Positions 36,345 through 45,008 of a DNA stretch of 64,000 bases are shown here, piece by piece. Position numbers and translations under genes: made by a program. The notes beneath the pieces were generated by a model, which was not told where the DNA came from, searched no databases, and saw nothing but the letters and a program-made list of their open reading frames with translations. Each line of letters starts with the position of its first letter. The first letter of the stretch is position 1. This DNA is from Nitrospira sp. (GTDB lineage Bacteria > Nitrospirota > Nitrospiria > Nitrospirales > Nitrospiraceae), in contig JARFXR010000001.1 in NCBI GenBank assembly GCA_029194535.1, positions 434,001 to 498,000 of the forward strand, given 5' to 3'.

Positions 36345-37466
36345 ATGGATGCCAATGCTCTTTGTTTCGGCGCCGATTTTCCCGCTACCGGGTTGCCCTG
36401 CCATGTGGAAATCGTTCCCTCCGGCATCACGCTTCGATTTGACGGTCAGCCGCTACGACCGGACGGGGACGTCGTTCCCTTTAGCAACCTGTCCGTGTCA
36501 GCCGGCGGGCTGGACCATGATCAACTCGTTGTGAGATGGAGCGAGGAACAAGGGAGGCGAACGCTTTATCTAAAGGACCATGCGCTGATTCGAGCGTTCC
36601 GGGAGACGGCGCCGAACATCGTGACCGGAGAACTGGAAGCGGCGGCTTCCATGGTCCGGCAGAACCGACGAACGCGGCGGATCTCCTGGGTTGCCGCGAT
36701 CGCGCTGGTCCTGTCCCTTGGATCGGTCCTTTGGTTCGGCTCCGATCTCGCGGTGAACGTGGCGGTCGATCGTATCCCCGTGGAGTGGGAGCGGCAACTC
36801 GGTGAGGCGGCCTATCGCGATTTCCTCGCGCGCCACACTGTGGTCAAGGAGGGACCGGCCGTTGACGCGGTTCAGGAAATGACCCGTCGCTTGACGGATC
36901 AGATCCCCGATGATCCGTACCGCTTCGAGGTGACTGTCGTCAGAAGTGATGTGGTCAACGCGTTCGCGTTGCCGGGCGGCTACGTGGTGGTGTTCACGGG
37001 CCTCCTTCAGAAAGCGGAGACCGGGGAGGAGGTTGCCGGTGTCCTAAGCCATGAACTCAGTCATGTCCTTCAGCGCCACGGATTGGAGCGGATCGTGAAG
37101 CAGGTCGGGTTGATGACCGTGTTGTCGATCGTTCTGGGCGACCAGCAGGGTCTGATCGGCCTGACGAAACAGATCGGCGGGGAGCTGCTCACGCTCAAAT
37201 TCGGCCGTGCCCAGGAGACCGAAGCGGATGTGGCAGGCCTGCGACTGCTCAACCGGGCTAGGATCGATTCCAACGGTCTTGTGCGGTTCTTCGAGCGCAT
37301 GGCTGAACAAGAGCATGAGCCCATCGCCATACTGTCGACGCATCCGATCAGCGCGGCACGCGTCGAGCGATTGAAGGAGGAGGCGAAAGCTTTGCCGAAG
37401 CTGTCCGGCGAATCCTTTACGTTCGATTGGAAACACGTGCAGGGCTCACTGCAGAGCCCTCGATAA
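36345..37466 (+). CDS. Membrane-anchored M48 family metalloprotease
   Basis: This 373-aa zinc protease has an N-terminal domain of about 90 residues (CHVEIVPSGITLRFDG…QLVVRWSEEQGRRTLYLKD) that looks like a small PH-type beta domain. One transmembrane helix lies around residues 108-130 (ISWVAAIALVLSLGSVLWFG). The M48 catalytic domain follows: VVNAFALPGGYVVVFTGLL, the zinc motif HELSHVLQRH, and the third ligand Glu in ETEADVAGLRLL. The C-terminal LSTHPISAARVERLKEEA is also typical. It probably acts in envelope protein quality control, like BepA/LoiP-type proteases (family inference). It is co-oriented with the AIM24 and metallophosphatase genes with short gaps (39 and 9 bp). Confidence 0.92.
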   Translation: MDANALCFGADFPATGLPCHVEIVPSGITLRFDGQPLRPDGDVVPFSNLSVSAGGLDHDQLVVRWSEEQGRRTLYLKDHALIRAFRETAPNIVTGELEAAASMVRQNRRTRRISWVAAIALVLSLGSVLWFGSDLAVNVAVDRIPVEWERQLGEAAYRDFLARHTVVKEGPAVDAVQEMTRRLTDQIPDDPYRFEVTVVRSDVVNAFALPGGYVVVFTGLLQKAETGEEVAGVLSHELSHVLQRHGLERIVKQVGLMTVLSIVLGDQQGLIGLTKQIGGELLTLKFGRAQETEADVAGLRLLNRARIDSNGLVRFFERMAEQEHEPIAILSTHPISAARVERLKEEAKALPKLSGESFTFDWKHVQGSLQSPR

Positions 37467-37475
37467 GGAGCCAGC

Positions 37476-38084
37476 ATGGATGTTCGATTGGGCGTCGTGG
37501 CCGACACCCATGGCCTTTTCGATCCGGCTCTTGGAAGACATTTCCTGGGAGTCGATCGCATCATTCATGCGGGCGATATCGGGGATGTTGCCGTGATCGA
37601 GCAGCTGCAGCGGATTGCGCCGATAATCGCGGTATCGGGCAACGTGGACAGCGGACAGGCCGGACGGTTTCCGGCGGAAACGGTGATCGAGCTTGCCGGA
37701 TACCGGATCGCCGTGCGGCACATCGTCTATGAGGGCGGAAAGATACGGCGGGACGCACAGCTTTTCTTGGATCGCACGCAGCCGGATATTTGTATCTTTG
37801 GACACTCGCACAAGCCGCGCATCGAGTGGATCGGCCGCCTCTTGTTGTTCAATCCAGGGTCGGCGGGGCCGAGACGATTCAGTTTGCCGCGCTCTCTCGG
37901 CCTGCTCTTGATCCAAGACGATGATCGACAGGCCGTGCATATCCCGTTGCCCGATCGGGCGGAGCGGTTGTGCCCCGCCGACGGACAGAGCGCATCGTCC
38001 GATCGAACTCGACCGTCGTCCAACTGCGCGGTTGGACATTCCGCCCGAGCTGGTCGCATAAAAGCAAAAGGAGGCAAGCGGTGA
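37476..38084 (+). CDS. YfcE/MJ0936-type metallophosphoesterase
   Basis: This 202-aa calcineurin-like phosphoesterase has all metal motifs: ADTHGLFD (D-x-H), HAGDIGD (G-D-x-x-D), SGNVDSG (G-N-x-D), a conserved His in AVRHIVYEGG and GHSHKP (G-H-x-H). Proteins of this class hydrolyse phosphodiesters in vitro; the physiological substrate is unknown. The final roughly 45 residues (PADGQSASSDRTRP…) are low in conservation and basic. The stop overlaps the following GTG start (GTGA), so this gene and the DUF3015 gene are translationally coupled. Confidence 0.92.
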   Translation: MDVRLGVVADTHGLFDPALGRHFLGVDRIIHAGDIGDVAVIEQLQRIAPIIAVSGNVDSGQAGRFPAETVIELAGYRIAVRHIVYEGGKIRRDAQLFLDRTQPDICIFGHSHKPRIEWIGRLLLFNPGSAGPRRFSLPRSLGLLLIQDDDRQAVHIPLPDRAERLCPADGQSASSDRTRPSSNCAVGHSARAGRIKAKGGKR

Positions 38085-38599
38085 ACCATCTGTTCAACGG
38101 TATGATCGCACTTCTCGTGAGCACCAGTTTCTGGCCGACATCCATGGCGCATTCCGCCGTTACCAATCCCGACACCGGTCCGGGATGCGGTTTAGGAAGG
38201 CAGCTGTGGGAGGATTGGAAGGGCAAGAAGCAGATCGCGCCCCAGTTGTTCATGGCGTCCACCAATGTCACCGGGAGCTATACGTTCGCGATCACCTCCG
38301 GTACGTCAGGCTGCAGCAATGACGGAACGATTTGGGACAGTCAGAAAGCCGGGCTCTTCCTCGAAATCAACTACGCGAATGTGATGGACGACATGGCCCG
38401 TGGAGGAGGCGAGCATCTCGCGTCCATGGCGACTTTGATGGGCGTGTCCGAGGGCAAGCAGCCCGAATTCTTCGCCATGACACAGGAACGTTATGTCTCA
38501 CTTGTGAATGCTGGTGAAGCCTCTCCCGTGGCCATGGTAAAAGCTCTGAATGACGTCGTCGTATCGTATCCGGCATCGACCACCGTCGCGTCCGAGTAA
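38081..38599 (+). CDS. DUF3015 family exported protein
   Basis: This 172-aa secreted protein starts at GTG 38081, with AAAAGGAGG upstream. The signal peptide is FNGMIALLVSTSFWPTSMAHSA. The mature part has NPDTGPGCGLGRQLWEDWKGKK, then APQLFMASTNVTGSYTFAITSGTSGCSNDG and, later, MDDMARGGGEHLASMATLMG, the known DUF3015 arrangement. Two Cys may form a disulfide. DUF3015 genes commonly neighbour DUF4105 genes, as here (next gene). The role is unknown, probably periplasmic or envelope. Confidence 0.9.
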   Translation: MNHLFNGMIALLVSTSFWPTSMAHSAVTNPDTGPGCGLGRQLWEDWKGKKQIAPQLFMASTNVTGSYTFAITSGTSGCSNDGTIWDSQKAGLFLEINYANVMDDMARGGGEHLASMATLMGVSEGKQPEFFAMTQERYVSLVNAGEASPVAMVKALNDVVVSYPASTTVASE

Positions 38600-38660
38600 C
38601 GACATCGCTCGGTGCTGCGGGCCGCCCGCTACCGGGCGGCCGCCCCGCCTGTCATCGCGA

Positions 38661-40571
38661 GTGTCTCGCTGCACTCTGACCCTCTCTCTTCTCCTCGCAT
38701 TTTCGCCATGGTCGATCGCTGCGACGGAACGATCAGATCTATCGTACATCGACGAGCTTATCGCACAGGCGCGCTCGGCGAAACTCTTCGAGGAACGTGA
38801 ATGGCATCTCCTTCTGCACTACAGACCGAGGCTCTTCGGTGGATTCACCAGCGAGCAGGATGACCCGGGATTCTTCCTTTCCGATGGCGGGAAAACCGAT
38901 CCGCAGGCCGAGTTGGAGGCGACCTTGCGCCGTTTCTTCTCGGCGGACGCCGTGGGGCGGTCGAAACAGCCGGCGCAGTGTGCGTTCATCGCCCGGTATC
39001 AGTGGTTGAAGGAGAAGCTGGCCTTCGACGCCGCGCGCCTGCCGCCTGAAACCTGCACCCGTTTCGAAGAATGGCTCGCGGAACTCAACCCTCAATCCAT
39101 CACCCTCATTTTCGCCTCCTCGTTCGTCAACAATCCCGCCTCGTCTTTCGGTCACACCTTTCTCCGTGTGGATCAGAGGGGTCAGACGGATCAAACCAGA
39201 ATTCTGGCCTATACCATCAACTATGCAGCCGAGGTGCCACGAGACGCCGGATGGATGTATCCCATCAAAGGTCTGTTCGGAGGGTTCAAGGGCTACTACA
39301 TGACGCCGCCCTACTATCTGAAGGTACGGGAGTATCGGGATATCGAGAATCGCGACATATGGGAATATCGCCTCAATTTCTCGGAGCGGCAGGTCCGTCG
39401 ACTGCTCGAGCACGCGTGGGAAATGGGCAATGCCTATTTCGATTACTTCTTCTTGAAGGAAAACTGTTCCTACCAGCTCTTGTGGCTCATGGAGTATGCT
39501 GACCCGTCCTTACATCTGACCGATTCCTTCTATCTTTGGACGGTTCCGGCCGATACCGTGCGGTTGATTGCCGTCGATCCCGGTCGGGTCACCAGCGTGA
39601 CGTATCGGCCCTCGCGGAGCAACGTGGTGAGGCGAAAACGCGAGTCGCTTTCGCCCGACCAGCGTGCCTTGGCGCAACACATCGCGGGCGATCCGAGCGC
39701 CGTGACCGATCCCGCCTTCGCACGCCTCCCGGCCGCTCAACAGGCGTTCCTCCTCGACCTCGCGTCCGACTATCTCCGCTATCGCATGGATACGACGGAC
39801 AAACCTCTTCCCGAAGTGAAAGAACGAAACCGGGAGGTCTTGGCTGCCAGGAGCCGATTACGCATTCCGTCGCCGGAGTTCCCCGTCACGCCCTTCGCCA
39901 CTCAGCCTGAGCTGGGCCACAAGACCTCTCGAGCCTCCCTCGGAGGCGGGTGGCGCAACAATGACACATTCGAGGAATTGGCCGTGCGAGCGGGGTACCA
40001 TGATTTGCTCGATCCGGAGCCGGGTTACACTCCGGATGCGCAAATCGAGCTGGCGTCGGTCACCGCCCGTTATTACAACCGGGCCGATCAGGCAAGGATC
40101 GAGCGCGTCACGCTCGCGAACATTGTCTCGCTGTCGCCGATCGATTCGGTCTTTCATTCGCCTTCGTGGAAGTTCGACCTTGGGATGAACACGATCAAGT
40201 TCAACGGGTGTCAACTCTGCAGCAACGGGGTGCTCGGCGGAGGCGTCGGAGGGGCCCTGGAGTCCAAGTGGCTCCGCCGGGAAGTGTTTTTTGCGTTTGC
40301 GGAAGTCGAAGCCGACTACAGTGTGGCATATGAGGATCGGTATCGGGCTGGAGGAGGTGGAACGGCGGGGTTTCTGGCGGATCTGACCGAGCGTTGGAAG
40401 ATACTGGCTTCAGGAAGCTATTTCAAATACCCGCTGGGCGACAAATCCGATGACGTGCGGTGGTTCGTCGGGCAACGGGTCACGCTGTCTCAGAATGCGG
40501 CGTTACGCCTGGAATATCGCCATCGCGATCAGGATAACGACGTGGTCTTCTCGGTTCAGGGATTTTTCTGA
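38661..40571 (+). CDS. DUF4105 (Lnb-like) periplasmic/outer-membrane protein
   Basis: This protein of about 636 aa has a signal peptide SRCTLTLSLLLAFSPWSIAATE. The DUF4105/Lnb N-terminal domain (about 25-330) carries FASSFVNNPASSFGHTFLRV with the conserved His, YPIKGLFGGFKGYYMTPPYY, and FLKENCSYQLLWLMEYA with the conserved Cys. Lnb proteins of this family N-acylate lipoproteins in some bacteria, so a similar activity is possible. The last 200 residues (ASLGGGWRNNDTFEELAVRAGYHD…LRLEYRHRDQDNDVVFSVQGFF) look like an outer-membrane barrel ending in Phe. The start is uncertain: GTG 38661 begins the signal peptide but has no ribosome site; ATG 38550 overlaps the previous gene. Confidence 0.85.
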   Translation: MSRCTLTLSLLLAFSPWSIAATERSDLSYIDELIAQARSAKLFEEREWHLLLHYRPRLFGGFTSEQDDPGFFLSDGGKTDPQAELEATLRRFFSADAVGRSKQPAQCAFIARYQWLKEKLAFDAARLPPETCTRFEEWLAELNPQSITLIFASSFVNNPASSFGHTFLRVDQRGQTDQTRILAYTINYAAEVPRDAGWMYPIKGLFGGFKGYYMTPPYYLKVREYRDIENRDIWEYRLNFSERQVRRLLEHAWEMGNAYFDYFFLKENCSYQLLWLMEYADPSLHLTDSFYLWTVPADTVRLIAVDPGRVTSVTYRPSRSNVVRRKRESLSPDQRALAQHIAGDPSAVTDPAFARLPAAQQAFLLDLASDYLRYRMDTTDKPLPEVKERNREVLAARSRLRIPSPEFPVTPFATQPELGHKTSRASLGGGWRNNDTFEELAVRAGYHDLLDPEPGYTPDAQIELASVTARYYNRADQARIERVTLANIVSLSPIDSVFHSPSWKFDLGMNTIKFNGCQLCSNGVLGGGVGGALESKWLRREVFFAFAEVEADYSVAYEDRYRAGGGGTAGFLADLTERWKILASGSYFKYPLGDKSDDVRWFVGQRVTLSQNAALRLEYRHRDQDNDVVFSVQGFF

Positions 40572-40623
40572 GTGGCATGACCGCAGGGAGGTCGGGATGC
40601 GGGCCACCCCGAGTCTCGAAAAA

Positions 40624-40652
40624 TTGACACCGGAGACAACACCGAATATACT
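40624..40652 (+). promoter_or_regulatory. Consensus sigma70 promoter of TRL-like lipoprotein gene
   Basis: TTGACA (40624-40629), a 17-bp spacer and TATACT (40647-40652) form a near-perfect promoter. The predicted 5' leader is about 70 nt and includes a small CGAGG-TTT-CCTCG hairpin. It is the best promoter match in the window. Confidence 0.75.
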
Positions 40653-40730
40653 CGCCTTCGGTGATTTCCACGACGAGGTTTCCTCGGGGCGTCACACATT
40701 ACTCAACTTTTCCTTTTCAAAGGAGGACCC

Positions 40731-41060
40731 ATGAAGAAGAAGGCATATGTACTCTTGTCCGCCGCGTTCGTCACGGCATTCGGTCTGAGCTTGGCCGGTT
40801 GCATGCCGGTTGCGTCGCCGGTGACCGGCATCATCTTCACCGAAGTCAAGTACGGCTTCATGGCGACCACGGCCACGGCAGCCACGAAGGAAGGAAAGGC
40901 CTGCGCCCAGACCATTCTCGGATGGGTCGCGACCGGTGATGCCAGCTTGACGGCCGCCAAGGCAGCCGGAGGAATCACCACAGTCTCGCACGTCGACCAC
41001 ACGGCCAAGAACATCCTCGGAATCGTGGCCGACTACTGCACGATCGTGAAGGGTAGCTGA
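40731..41060 (+). CDS. TRL-like family lipoprotein
   Basis: This 109-aa lipoprotein has signal KKKAYVLLSAAFVTAFGLSLAGC with lipobox Cys24. The mature sequence PVASPVTGIIFTEVKYGFMATTATAATKEGKACAQTILGWVATGDASLTAAKAAGGI has the 'G.i.t.vk.g......a...k.G.a.a..ilG.va.GdaS...A...ggi' pattern of the TRL-like family. These are small exported proteins of unknown function. RBS AAAGGAGG lies 8 nt from ATG. With a consensus promoter upstream and a terminator directly downstream, this is a self-contained, probably highly expressed unit. Confidence 0.85.
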   Translation: MKKKAYVLLSAAFVTAFGLSLAGCMPVASPVTGIIFTEVKYGFMATTATAATKEGKACAQTILGWVATGDASLTAAKAAGGITTVSHVDHTAKNILGIVADYCTIVKGS

Positions 41061-41082
41061 TTTGACCGATTGATTCGGAGTC

Positions 41083-41125
41083 GGGGCCTTTGGGAGAGTT
41101 CTCCTAAGGGCCCCTTCCTTTTTCT
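41083..41125 (+). terminator. Rho-independent terminator of TRL-like gene
   Basis: GGGGCCTTTGGGAGA (from 41083) pairs with CTCCTAAGGGCCCC (to 41114) with few mismatches and a short loop, followed by TTCCTTTTTCT. It starts 22 bp after the stop codon. Confidence 0.75.
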
Positions 41126-41136
41126 GAGCTGCCGAG

Positions 41137-41817
41137 ATGGCCGTCTCGCGGCCGCCCCTACCTCCGACGTCTGTTATGGCACTGTCCATCTGGGCGTTCG
41201 GCCTCCTGACTCTTTTGGGCGTTCCATTCACCGTACGGGCGGAATCGGAAACACGTACGGACGTCTACCTGAGCCTCTATGCCATGGGGAGCTGGCCCTA
41301 CAATCGCGATGCATTTGTGCTTTCCGGTCCTGCTCCCGGCACCAGTGTGGGAAATGGAGCGGGGGCAGGTCTGAAGGTGGCGGTGTTCCCGGTCATTGGA
41401 AAGGGATTTCTCGGCATTGAACTTGAGTCCATGGGCAACAGCAGCAACCTCTCTGTTCCGCTCACGACCGGGCCGGGGGCGGGGACGGTGGGGCGTACCA
41501 ATCTGTGGGTGTTCAACTCCATGGCGAATCTCATCCTTCGATATCCCGGGCTGCCCGTCATTCCCTACGTCGGGGTCGGCGGAGGGCTCTCGCAGGGTGT
41601 GCTCAGCAGTGCCAATATTCCCGGCCGTTCAGATCAGGATTTCGAGAGTTCGGCGGCATTCGGCTATCAGGTCTTCGGGGGACTGCAGAGCAATGTGACG
41701 AAGCGGATCTTCATCTTCGGGGAATACAAATACTTGTCGGCCAACTATCACTGGCAGGCGCTGGCTCTGGACTATCGCTCCCAGTATGCGGCGGCCGGAA
41801 TCGGCCTGCGCTTCTAG
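41137..41817 (+). CDS. OmpA/OmpW-like small outer-membrane barrel protein
   Basis: This 226-aa predicted barrel has signal-like sequence MALSIWAFGLLTLLGVPFTVRAE; the ATG at 41176 could be the real start. Strands include TDVYLSLYAMGSWPYN, GAGAGLKVAVFPVIGKGFLGIELESMG, LILRYPGLPVIPYVGVGGGLSQG and FIFGEYKYLSANYHW, with a terminal SQYAAAGIGLRF. It is related to the TAG-interrupted gene at 17799: same order of 'G....LGIE.ES', 'NLILRY....PYVG.G.G' and 'GEYK...A'. Function is likely structural or transport. It stands just after a terminator, so it has its own promoter. Confidence 0.82.
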   Translation: MAVSRPPLPPTSVMALSIWAFGLLTLLGVPFTVRAESETRTDVYLSLYAMGSWPYNRDAFVLSGPAPGTSVGNGAGAGLKVAVFPVIGKGFLGIELESMGNSSNLSVPLTTGPGAGTVGRTNLWVFNSMANLILRYPGLPVIPYVGVGGGLSQGVLSSANIPGRSDQDFESSAAFGYQVFGGLQSNVTKRIFIFGEYKYLSANYHWQALALDYRSQYAAAGIGLRF

Positions 41818-41855
41818 TCGTGGATCAGGCGGTGCCTTGACGGTATAGGAGTCCG

Positions 41856-42620
41856 ATGAGCGGCATGCTTGATCGATTCTTCGTGTTTCACCCCGATGCA
41901 TGGGACGACCAGGATTGGACGCTGCGAAGCGGTTTGCCGTTGGAAGATGTTTGGTTTTCTTCGGCAGACGGGACCAAGCTCTTCGGGTGGTACGTAGAAG
42001 CGGCCGCGGACCGTCCGGTGATCCTCTGGTGCCACGGCAACGCCGGAAACGTGATCAACCGCCTCGACAATCTGGTTCGGCTGTTCAAGTCGTCGTTCTC
42101 GGTCTTTCTGTTCGACTATCGGGGCTATGGCCGCAGCCAAGGCCGTCCGTCCGAGGCGGGGTTGTATCTGGACGCGGTCGGCGCCTATGACTACCTGGTC
42201 AGAACGAGGATGATCCGCCCCGAGCGGCTGATTGTGTTCGGCCGGTCACTCGGCGCCGCGGTGGCGGGCGACCTCGCCGCTCAGAAACCGGCCGCCGGCC
42301 TGGTGCTGGAATCATCGTTTCCCTCGATCGAGGCGGTCGCCAAGTCTCATTACGGCGGTCTTCCGCTTCACTGGCTCCTGGGGGCTGAATTTCGCCTGAT
42401 CGACCGGTTACCCGCCTTGTCGTTGCCGAAGCTAATCATCCACGGCGATCAGGACGACATCATTCCGCTGGTCTTGGGCCGGCAAGTCTTCGATGGCTCG
42501 CTGCCGCCAAAATCGCTCTACGTCATTGCCGGCGCCGGCCATAACGATACCTACGTGATCGGCGGGAGCGTATATTTCAACCGTTTCACCGAATTCGCCT
42601 TGGCCGCGGTCCGTGCTTGA
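41856..42620 (+). CDS. Alpha/beta hydrolase (serine esterase type)
   Basis: This 254-aa alpha/beta-hydrolase has oxyanion region ILWCHGNAGN and strand LFDYRGYGRSQGRPSE. The nucleophile elbow is GRSLGAAVAG, the Asp is in IHGDQDDIIP and the catalytic His is in AGAGHNDTY. It resembles the BEM46/ABHD13-like group, with VLESSFPSIEAVA after the elbow. No signal peptide is obvious. The substrate is unknown. It begins 38 bp after the barrel gene and might be cotranscribed with it. Confidence 0.9.
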   Translation: MSGMLDRFFVFHPDAWDDQDWTLRSGLPLEDVWFSSADGTKLFGWYVEAAADRPVILWCHGNAGNVINRLDNLVRLFKSSFSVFLFDYRGYGRSQGRPSEAGLYLDAVGAYDYLVRTRMIRPERLIVFGRSLGAAVAGDLAAQKPAAGLVLESSFPSIEAVAKSHYGGLPLHWLLGAEFRLIDRLPALSLPKLIIHGDQDDIIPLVLGRQVFDGSLPPKSLYVIAGAGHNDTYVIGGSVYFNRFTEFALAAVRA

Positions 42621-42762
42621 CGGTTCGATGTTCGATCGCCGGGGCAGGATACAAGAAGTAATTGGCGAGCAGCGAGACTTTTGATAGAGTGCGAACCGCC
42701 GATGGTCCGGACCCCCTTCACGGGCCCGGTCGAATCACTCGAACAGATCATCGAGGAGGCCG

Positions 42763-43731
42763 GTGAATTTCGTGCTCACTGGGCGTGCGTCTTGTGTCCT
42801 CGGGCTCGTGCTGATCGTCGCTTCAGGCTGTGCAGAACTGGAAGGCACTGCGACTCGCCCGCTGACCGGTGACGGCGGCGTCTGGAATGCCGCGAGCCTC
42901 GCAACGTCGCCGGATCTCATGTCGAGCGGTGCAGACGGCTCCGCCTCCGACGGCTCGCGACGCGTCCTCGCCGCCGACGCGTCCTCGCCGCCACCGCCCC
43001 GTGACCCAGAGCCCGCTGAAGCCGCTGAAGAGATCTTTGATCCGTTTGCGAAGCCGGACGAGGCCGCGGGAGAGGAGTACGACCCCTGGGAGCCGCTCAA
43101 CACCAAGATTTTTGAATTCAACCGTCAAATGGACAAGTATGTGCTGAAACCGGTAGCCCAGGGGTACGACTTTATTGTTCCCGATCTGGTTCAGATCGGT
43201 GTCGGCAATATCTTCTACAATCTTCGCTTCGTTCCCCGTTTTCTCAACAACATCTTTCAAGGGAAGGTGAAGGGCGCGAGCATCGAAGTCGGTCGCTTCA
43301 TCCTGAACAGTACGGTCGGTATCGGGGGTTTTTTTGATCTGGCACAGGACGTCAATCTCGTGACGCCGGAGGAAGACCTGGGGCAGACCCTCGGGTTCTA
43401 CGGAGTCAAACCGGGTCCGTACCTCATCATTCCCTTCCTGGCTCCCTATACCGTGAGAGATCTCATAGGCTATGTCGGGGATATCTTCCTCAATCCCATC
43501 AACTGGATGTTCGCGCCGATCATCGAGGTGGACGGTGTGCCTTCCGTCATCTCCCATGCCAACCGCAATACCAGCACGGTCGTGCAAATCGGCGCGCGCG
43601 TGGGGGAGATCGTCAACGACCGTTCCCGGAATCTTCAGAAGTTTCAAGGAGTGGAGGAAGCGACGTTCGATCTCTATACCGCGGTGCGGAATGCCTACCT
43701 GCAGCAGCGCGCCAGGCAGATCAGGGAATAG
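42763..43731 (+). CDS. mlaA: MlaA/VacJ outer-membrane lipoprotein
   Basis: This 322-aa lipoprotein is the outer-membrane part of the Mla pathway, which removes misplaced phospholipids from the outer leaflet. GTG 42763 has GAGGAGG upstream. The signal SCVLGLVLIVASGC gives the lipobox Cys. A Ser/Glu/Pro linker of about 75 residues precedes the MlaA domain: YDPWEPLNTKIFEFNRQMDKYVLKPVA, IFYNLRFVPRFLNNIFQGK, NSTVGIGGFFDLAQ, GVKPGPYLIIPFLAPYTVRD. The linker is longer than in E. coli. No other mla genes are near. It converges with kbl, 24 bp apart. Confidence 0.95.
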   Translation: MNFVLTGRASCVLGLVLIVASGCAELEGTATRPLTGDGGVWNAASLATSPDLMSSGADGSASDGSRRVLAADASSPPPPRDPEPAEAAEEIFDPFAKPDEAAGEEYDPWEPLNTKIFEFNRQMDKYVLKPVAQGYDFIVPDLVQIGVGNIFYNLRFVPRFLNNIFQGKVKGASIEVGRFILNSTVGIGGFFDLAQDVNLVTPEEDLGQTLGFYGVKPGPYLIIPFLAPYTVRDLIGYVGDIFLNPINWMFAPIIEVDGVPSVISHANRNTSTVVQIGARVGEIVNDRSRNLQKFQGVEEATFDLYTAVRNAYLQQRARQIRE

Positions 43732-43755
43732 AGGGTCTGCTTCTGGCGGGTCAGA

Positions 43756-44946
43756 TTATGGAATCACCTGCAACTGCCGTCCGACCTTGGCAAACGCTTG
43801 AACGGCGGTTTCCAACTGCCCGGTCGTGTGGGCGGCCGACATTTGCACGCGAATGCGGGCCTGGCCTTCCGGCACGACCGGATAGCTGAAGCCGACCACG
43901 TAGACTCCTTGCGCCAACAACCCCTCGGCGAGGGCTGTGGCCAGTGCGGCATCGCCGACCATGACCGGAATGATCGGATGGTCGCCCGGTATCAGCCGGA
44001 ATCCCAGCGAGCCGATCCTGGCGCGAAAGAACGCGGCGTGATGGCGCAACGCGGCGCGCAAGTCGTCGCCGGCCACGACGAGTTCAAGCGCGCGCAGGGC
44101 GCCGGCCGTGACGGCCGGCGGCAATGTATTGGAAAACAGATATGGCCGCGATCGCTGACGAAGCAGCTCCACGATCTCGGCCTTGCCCGACGTGAATCCG
44201 CCCGCCGCGCCTCCGAGCGCCTTCCCCAGGGTGCCCGTCACGATCTCAATGCGATCCGCCACTCCGAAATGATCGGGCGTTCCCTTTCCTTGGCGACCCA
44301 CGACGCCGGTCGCGTGACTGTCGTCGACGACCACGGCCGCATCATATCGCTCGGCGAGATCGACGATGCGATCGAGCTTGGCCAAGTCTCCATCCATGGA
44401 GAACACTCCGTCGGTGGCGATCAGTCGCATGCGGCAGCCTTGAGCCTGCACGAGCCGTGACTCGAGTTCCTCCATGTCGGAATGGGCGTACCGCAGCCGT
44501 GTGGCCTTGCAGAGCCTGATGCCGTCGATGAGGCTCGCGTGGTTCAAGGCGTCGCTGATGACGGCGTCGCGCTCATCCAGGAGCGCCTCGAACAGTCCTC
44601 CGTTCGCGTCGAAGCAGGATCCGTAGAGGATGGTGTCGTCGGTGCCGAGAAACGCGCTGACGGCGCGCTCGAGCCGCTTGTGGAGGTCCTGGGTTCCACA
44701 GATGAACCGGACGGATGCCAATCCGTATCCATGCGTTTGAAGTCCGTCCGCCGCCGCTGCGATGATCTGCGGGTGGTTGGCGAGACCGAGATAGTTGTTG
44801 GCACACAGGTTCAGCACCCGACCCTGGGCGACGAGAATCTCGGGTCCTTGAGGACTCAGGAGCAGTCGTTCGGACTTGTGTGTGCCGCGCGAACGGATCT
44901 CCGCGAGCGCACGGTCGAGAACATCTTTGAAAGAGGAATAGGCCAT
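43756..44946 (-). CDS. kbl: 2-amino-3-ketobutyrate CoA ligase / AONS-family aminotransferase
   Basis: This 396-aa PLP enzyme of the alpha-oxoamine synthase family probably cleaves 2-amino-3-ketobutyrate with CoA to glycine and acetyl-CoA. Features: [62 protein letters not shown] and the PLP-lysine in [15 protein letters not shown]. The start [17 protein letters not shown] at 44946 matches KBL; the longer frame is rejected. It lies 62 bp downstream of tdh, forming a threonine-degradation pair. Without the neighbour, BioF would be an alternative; the tdh linkage favours KBL. Confidence 0.93.
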   Translation of the reverse strand: MAYSSFKDVLDRALAEIRSRGTHKSERLLLSPQGPEILVAQGRVLNLCANNYLGLANHPQIIAAAADGLQTHGYGLASVRFICGTQDLHKRLERAVSAFLGTDDTILYGSCFDANGGLFEALLDERDAVISDALNHASLIDGIRLCKATRLRYAHSDMEELESRLVQAQGCRMRLIATDGVFSMDGDLAKLDRIVDLAERYDAAVVVDDSHATGVVGRQGKGTPDHFGVADRIEIVTGTLGKALGGAAGGFTSGKAEIVELLRQRSRPYLFSNTLPPAVTAGALRALELVVAGDDLRAALRHHAAFFRARIGSLGFRLIPGDHPIIPVMVGDAALATALAEGLLAQGVYVVGFSYPVVPEGQARIRVQMSAAHTTGQLETAVQAFAKVGRQLQVIP

Positions 44947-45008
44947 GACGGGACGACGGACCTGACTCGGCCGGAGACGAGGCCGGCCTGAAAGGAATTG
45001 TGCGGTTG

